From Bog-793 sp963803025 (GTDB lineage: Bacteria > Actinomycetota > Acidimicrobiia > Acidimicrobiales > Bog-793), in assembly GCA_963803025.1 (NCBI GenBank), contig CAWDKZ010000009.1, forward strand, positions 49,750 through 113,749: DNA of 64,000 nt. The letters run 5' to 3'. The position numbers were made by a program, and so were the translations under genes. Below the pieces are notes generated by a model. That model saw nothing but the letters and a program-made list of their open reading frames with translations. It was not told the origin of the DNA and made no database searches. The first letter of the stretch is position 1. The number at the start of each line of letters is the position of its first letter. This document shows positions 61,155 to 64,000 of the stretch, in pieces.

Positions 61155-62393
61155 CTACGCGGCCTTCTCGATGAGGCTGACGTCGAAGCCGAGTGCCTCG
61201 ATCCGCCGTGCGAGTCGCTTCGCCTCGACGGCTGGATCGTGACGGCGCTCGAAGTAGTTCGCTCCTGGGTCGTCGTACAAGGCACCCGTGGTTAGCAGGT
61301 GCCAGATCGTGAACAGCATCGAGTTCGCGACCGCGACCGCGGCCTTGTTCGCGCCTCGTCGCCGGGCGATGCGCGCGTACTGGGCCGAGTAGTAGCTGTT
61401 CTTGGTGCGTGCGGCGGCCCGAGCCGATTCGATCAGGGCGCGCCGGAGCCACTGCGAACCGTGCCGGGTCCCCGCGGGTCGACGCTTGCCCGCGGACTCA
61501 TAGCTCGCCGGAGCGACCCCAGCCCAAGCACAGAGCTGGCCAGGCGTTGGGAACCGGCTCATGTCGGCGCCTGTCTCAGCGACGATCACCTCGGCGGTCC
61601 TCCTCGAGATCCCCGGCACCGAGGTCACGATGGTGACCGCCGCCTCAAAAGGGACGAGCCGTGTCGTGACCTCCTCTGTCAGCGCGGCGATCGAATGGTC
61701 GAGGAAGTCGATGTGGTCGATGATTTGGCGGCAGACGACGCCGTGATGGGCGCCGAAGTGACCCGACAGGGCCTCCTCGAGTTGGTCGATCTTTCCTCGC
61801 ATCCTGCCCTTGGCCATCTGGGCGAGAACGATAGGATCACGGGTCCCTGAGATGAGCGCCTCGATGATCTCGCGCGAGGACACGCTCCACACCGCGGAGG
61901 CGACCGAGGTGAGCTTGATGCCGGCGTCTTGGAGCACCTTCTCCAGGCGCTGGATCTCTCTTGCACGCGCGTCTACCTGGGTCTTGCGGTAGCGGGTGAG
62001 CTCACGGAGCTCTCGGATCTCAGGTGGCGGAACGAAGGAGGGGCGCACCATGCCGTGGGCGGCGACATCGGCCAGCCACTCCGCGTCCGACAGGTCGCTC
62101 TTTCGGCCCGGCACGTTCTTCACGTGCTGCGCGTTGCACAGCCACAGCTCGTCGAACATCCCTTCGAGGGCGTAGTACGGGCTCCTCCAATAGACACCAG
62201 TCGCCTCCATCGCCACGGTCGTGACCGCGGCGTCGGAGAGAAAGACCGCGAGCTCGCCGAGACCTTTTCGAGTCGTGGCGAAGCTCTGTTTGGTCACTTC
62301 GACCTCACCGTCAGGATCGACGACGCGACAGCACGCGACGACCATGTCCCGGTGGACGTCGAGCCCGGCGACACGGTCTCTGATCCGCTTCAT
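61155..62393 (-). CDS. IS110-family transposase, full length
   Basis: This 412-aa DEDD recombinase has the RuvC-like N-terminal domain with AGLDVHRDMVVACCRVV (Asp), VAMEATGVYWRSPYYALE (Glu), and KNVPGRKSDLSDAEWLADV (paired Asp). A coiled middle follows, then the C-terminal Tnp domain with VTSVPGISRRTAEVIVAE, the Ser region and QLCAWAGVAPASYESAGKRR. I chose ATG 62393 because GGAGG lies 8 bp upstream; a TTG at 62411 is possible. No frameshift is seen. IS110 enzymes act with a bridge RNA from the element's non-coding end, probably within 62394-62600. Confidence 0.92.
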   Translation of the reverse strand: MKRIRDRVAGLDVHRDMVVACCRVVDPDGEVEVTKQSFATTRKGLGELAVFLSDAAVTTVAMEATGVYWRSPYYALEGMFDELWLCNAQHVKNVPGRKSDLSDAEWLADVAAHGMVRPSFVPPPEIRELRELTRYRKTQVDARAREIQRLEKVLQDAGIKLTSVASAVWSVSSREIIEALISGTRDPIVLAQMAKGRMRGKIDQLEEALSGHFGAHHGVVCRQIIDHIDFLDHSIAALTEEVTTRLVPFEAAVTIVTSVPGISRRTAEVIVAETGADMSRFPTPGQLCAWAGVAPASYESAGKRRPAGTRHGSQWLRRALIESARAAARTKNSYYSAQYARIARRRGANKAAVAVANSMLFTIWHLLTTGALYDDPGANYFERRHDPAVEAKRLARRIEALGFDVSLIEKAA

Positions 62394-63071
62394 CACCATC
62401 ACCTCCGTCAAAGTTGTCAGGAGGCTGTCGGGAAAGGTCCTGGCGAAGCGAAATCTAGGGTTCGTGCTCGTGGCGACAGTCGGAGGTCCTCCACGGTCCC
62501 TGCGTCAGACTAACGACGCGCTCTCAGCTGCAAGAAAAAGCTCGGCGACCACGCCCGACAACCACCGCCAGCATTTCATCCGGCGTGGGTGGCCGCCAGG
62601 TCATGGGGACTAAGGCGGGCGACGATCTGCTGGGGCGAGTAGAGATGCTCCAGGTCGACGATCATCCGGGAGCAAAAGACCGAGTTCGATCCACACCAAG
62701 CAATTAGGATTGGGCGCGCTCATCGTCCTAATCATGGAAAGCGCCGGGTGCTCGAAGGAGCCGGTCAGCAGTCTGAGCACGTCACGCTTGAGACTGCTCA
62801 GCCAGTAGGCCTTCTTCCCACCGTGGTTCACGAACCTCCTGGCCGGGCGTCCATAGCCGGCGGTCTCCCTGAGCCATGAGATTCGGGCCGTATAGCAGGT
62901 GGCCTGGCGCCGGGCAGGGTCGTTGAAGGTCTAGACGAAGACGACTGAGTGCCCTAGCGGGCTTGGAAATCTGCCGCCAACCGCCACAAACAGAGGCTTG
63001 GCACCCCGGAGACGATATTTGGCCGGCGATGCTCTTTGAGGATGCGGAAGCGCTTGATATCCTGTGATGAT
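62394..63071. other. Non-coding end of IS110 and an unrecognised gene fragment
   Basis: 62394-62600 is likely the IS110 non-coding end. On the minus strand ~62900-62620 a frame reads RRFVNHGGKKAYWLSSLKRD, then VLRLLTGSFEHPALSMIRTM; I do not recognise it, and it has no visible start or end. 63000-63071 precedes the GntR gene and is AT-richer, likely its promoter. Confidence 0.4.
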
Positions 63072-63345
63072 ATGGGAGTAGATATCAATCGAGATTCCTT
63101 CGTTCCGCTTTACATCCAGCTCAAGGAAATTCTCCTGGCGTACATCGAACGCAACGGCCTGGTACCTGGGGACCGACTTCCTGGCTGACAACCCACTATG
63201 CGAGACCTACGGTGTATCACGCACCGTTGTCCTGGCAGGCTCTGGCGGATCTCTGAAGCGGCCGGTGTTATCGAGCGAATCAAGTCCCGCGGTATGTTCG
63301 TGGCGAGGCCGAAGACATCTGAGTATCTTTTCGAGGGCGACGATC
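63072..63345 (+). pseudogene. GntR-family regulator, DNA-binding domain only and frameshifted
   Basis: ATG 63072 starts MGVDINRDSFVPLYIQLKEI, then LLAYIERNGLVPGDRLP, the GntR winged-helix start. A frame change near 63180 precedes CETYGVSRTVV, a second one near 63237 precedes EAAGVIERIKSRGMFVARPK. The effector-binding domain is absent; the sequence runs into a severed kdp operon on the opposite strand near 63335. GntR regulators often control sugar-acid operons like the decayed one nearby. Confidence 0.7.
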
Positions 63346-63362
63346 GTCCAGAAGAACTGCAT
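63330..63362 (-). pseudogene. kdpA: kdpA, first codons only
   Basis: ATG 63362-63360 overlaps the kdpF stop as TGATG. It reads MQFFWTIVAL and then runs into the reverse strand of the GntR fragment, so all but the start of the potassium-translocating subunit gene is lost. Identification rests on position after kdpF. Confidence 0.5.
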
Positions 63363-63451
63363 CAGAACCACTCCGGTTTGAACATGGCGATGCCGACGTA
63401 GATGAACGTCAGCACCGAAACGATGAGCAACACGACCTGGACGGCGTTCAA
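63362..63451 (-). CDS. kdpF: KdpF, small membrane subunit of the K+-ATPase
   Basis: This 29-aa protein reads MNAVQVVLLIVSVLTFIYVG then ends IAMFKPEWF: one transmembrane helix and the typical (Y/A)-x-x-KPExF KdpF tail. KdpF stabilises the KdpFABC potassium pump. It starts at TTG 63451, overlapping the preceding stop as TTGA, and its stop overlaps kdpA as TGATG. KdpA to KdpC are missing, so it is an orphan here. Confidence 0.7.
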   Translation of the reverse strand: MNAVQVVLLIVSVLTFIYVGIAMFKPEWF

Positions 63452-63531
63452 ACTCCGTCCAGTGCCCAGATCAAGCCGAAGAAGACGAGCACGAAAGCGA
63501 CCGTGCCCAGCACCACGAGGAAATCAGCCAT
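63448..63531 (-). CDS. 27-aa membrane peptide preceding kdpF
   Basis: ATG 63531 reads MADFLVVLGTVAFVLVFFG then IWALDGV, one hydrophobic helix. Actinobacterial kdp operons often begin with such an unnamed short membrane ORF before kdpF; this matches that position. The overlap TTGA with kdpF implies coupled translation. Function is unknown. Confidence 0.6.
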   Translation of the reverse strand: MADFLVVLGTVAFVLVFFGLIWALDGV

Positions 63532-63646
63532 GCGGGCCAGTATCCGGCGGGCCGCGTAAACAGGGCGTAAACAAAGTGCCGCGGACCGGTAAATGAAACA
63601 TAAACGGGCAGCGTGGCGCTAGTTGGCGCTGTAGAAGGATGACGTT

Positions 63647-64000
63647 ATGAGTGGAACGGTCGTCGTCGGGGTTGACGGCTCGGAGGCGAGCAAGGCCGCA
63701 GTCGCCTGGGCGGCACGTCAGGCCGAGTTCCTGGGCGCCACCCTTGTCGCGGTCAAACTCCTGGGGGGCCGATCTACCCGGTTGGCGTCGAGCCCGAGGA
63801 GAATGCCCGCCAGGAGTTGACGAAGGTTCTCGTACAGGTGATCGGCGCCAATCGGAGTGCGGCGATTCGGCTCGTGTTGTCGCCGGACGCGCCCGAGCAC
63901 CTGCTGGTAGCTCGAGGCCGGCGATGCCCACGTGCTCGTCGTTGGCAGCCACGGTCACGGCCACGGTCACGCGACCCTCACCGGTGCGCTGCTCGGATCG
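63647..64000 (+). pseudogene. Universal stress protein, frameshifted and cut by the window end
   Basis: ATG 63647 has GAAGGA 9 bp upstream. The first frame is MSGTVVVGVDGSEASKAAVA then WAARQAEFLGATLVAV, the Usp start with the ATP-site Asp. Near 63765 the frame shifts to YPVGVEPEENARQELTKVLV and near 63910 again to DAHVLVVGSHGHGHG, ATLTGALLGS, the GxxG(x9)GS nucleotide motif. Two shifts break the gene; the parts are otherwise well conserved, so sequencing error is possible. Confidence 0.7.

Noticed and set aside
63524..63970. 148-codon minus-strand frame opposite the stress protein
   Set aside because: The plus strand carries clear Usp motifs; the antisense frame is a shadow.

Overview
The window is high-GC bacterial DNA with long actinobacterial-style housekeeping operons: scpA-scpB-rluB-aroH-aroA-cmk, pyrG-Nudix-xerD, recN-nadK, and a KorAB-type 2-oxoacid:ferredoxin oxidoreductase. 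ATGA/GTGA gene overlaps are common, and GTG starts are frequent. The gene content fits an Actinomycetota chromosome, possibly Acidimicrobiia. That placement is inferred from gene content and order only.

Left edge (1-5.8 kb): a pile of mobile DNA. An IS1634-type fragment abuts a truncated IS3 element. That IS3 is split by an intact 1.59-kb IS5-family element with 21-bp inverted repeats, which carries a SEC-C zinc-motif gene as a passenger. Next comes the remnant of an integrative element (excisionase-like gene plus tyrosine integrase) at the 3' end of tRNA-Pro(GGG). After it lies an in-frame chimera of an IS110 transposase N-terminus and an EAL-domain C-terminus.

Core (5.9-44.2 kb): nearly all intact genes. 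They cover der, a PDZ/radical-SAM DUF512 protein, ispH, a GT2 glycosyltransferase, an NDP-sugar epimerase, a cytidylate kinase-acyltransferase fusion, aroA, aroH, rluB, scpAB, trpS, a site-2 protease, a DksA-like protein, xerD, a Nudix hydrolase, pyrG, recN, nadK, a Lys/Ala-tailed protein, a HAD phosphatase, a ROK sugar kinase, a DUF1015 (SerK-like) protein, korAB and a TPR protein. The most interesting unit is 34.4-44.2 kb on the minus strand. A complete trpEGDCFBA operon runs into an unrecognised gene, which overlaps by ATGA a 771-aa fusion of prephenate dehydrogenase, an unassigned middle region and a prephenate dehydratase-like domain without an obvious ACT domain. Together with aroA and aroH this puts much of the chorismate-to-Trp/Phe/Tyr pathway in one window.

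Right part (44.4-64 kb): an accessory, decaying region. A truncated alkD abuts a frameshifted IS1634 transposase. A polyol/sugar-acid catabolic set follows: CoA-acylating semialdehyde dehydrogenase, transaldolase-like, SDR. Then come an intact IS66 element with an exact 8-bp target duplication, and a run of frameshifted genes (corrinoid-reactivation-like, amidohydrolase, 2-hydroxyacid dehydrogenase, enolase-superfamily, VOC, Gfo/Idh/MocA). Remnants of ISAs1 and IS30 precede an intact IS110. The window ends with a broken GntR regulator, the severed head of a kdp operon (27-aa membrane ORF, KdpF, first codons of kdpA) and a frameshifted universal stress protein. The frameshift density from 53 to 64 kb may be real decay or lower sequence quality; the sequence alone cannot decide.
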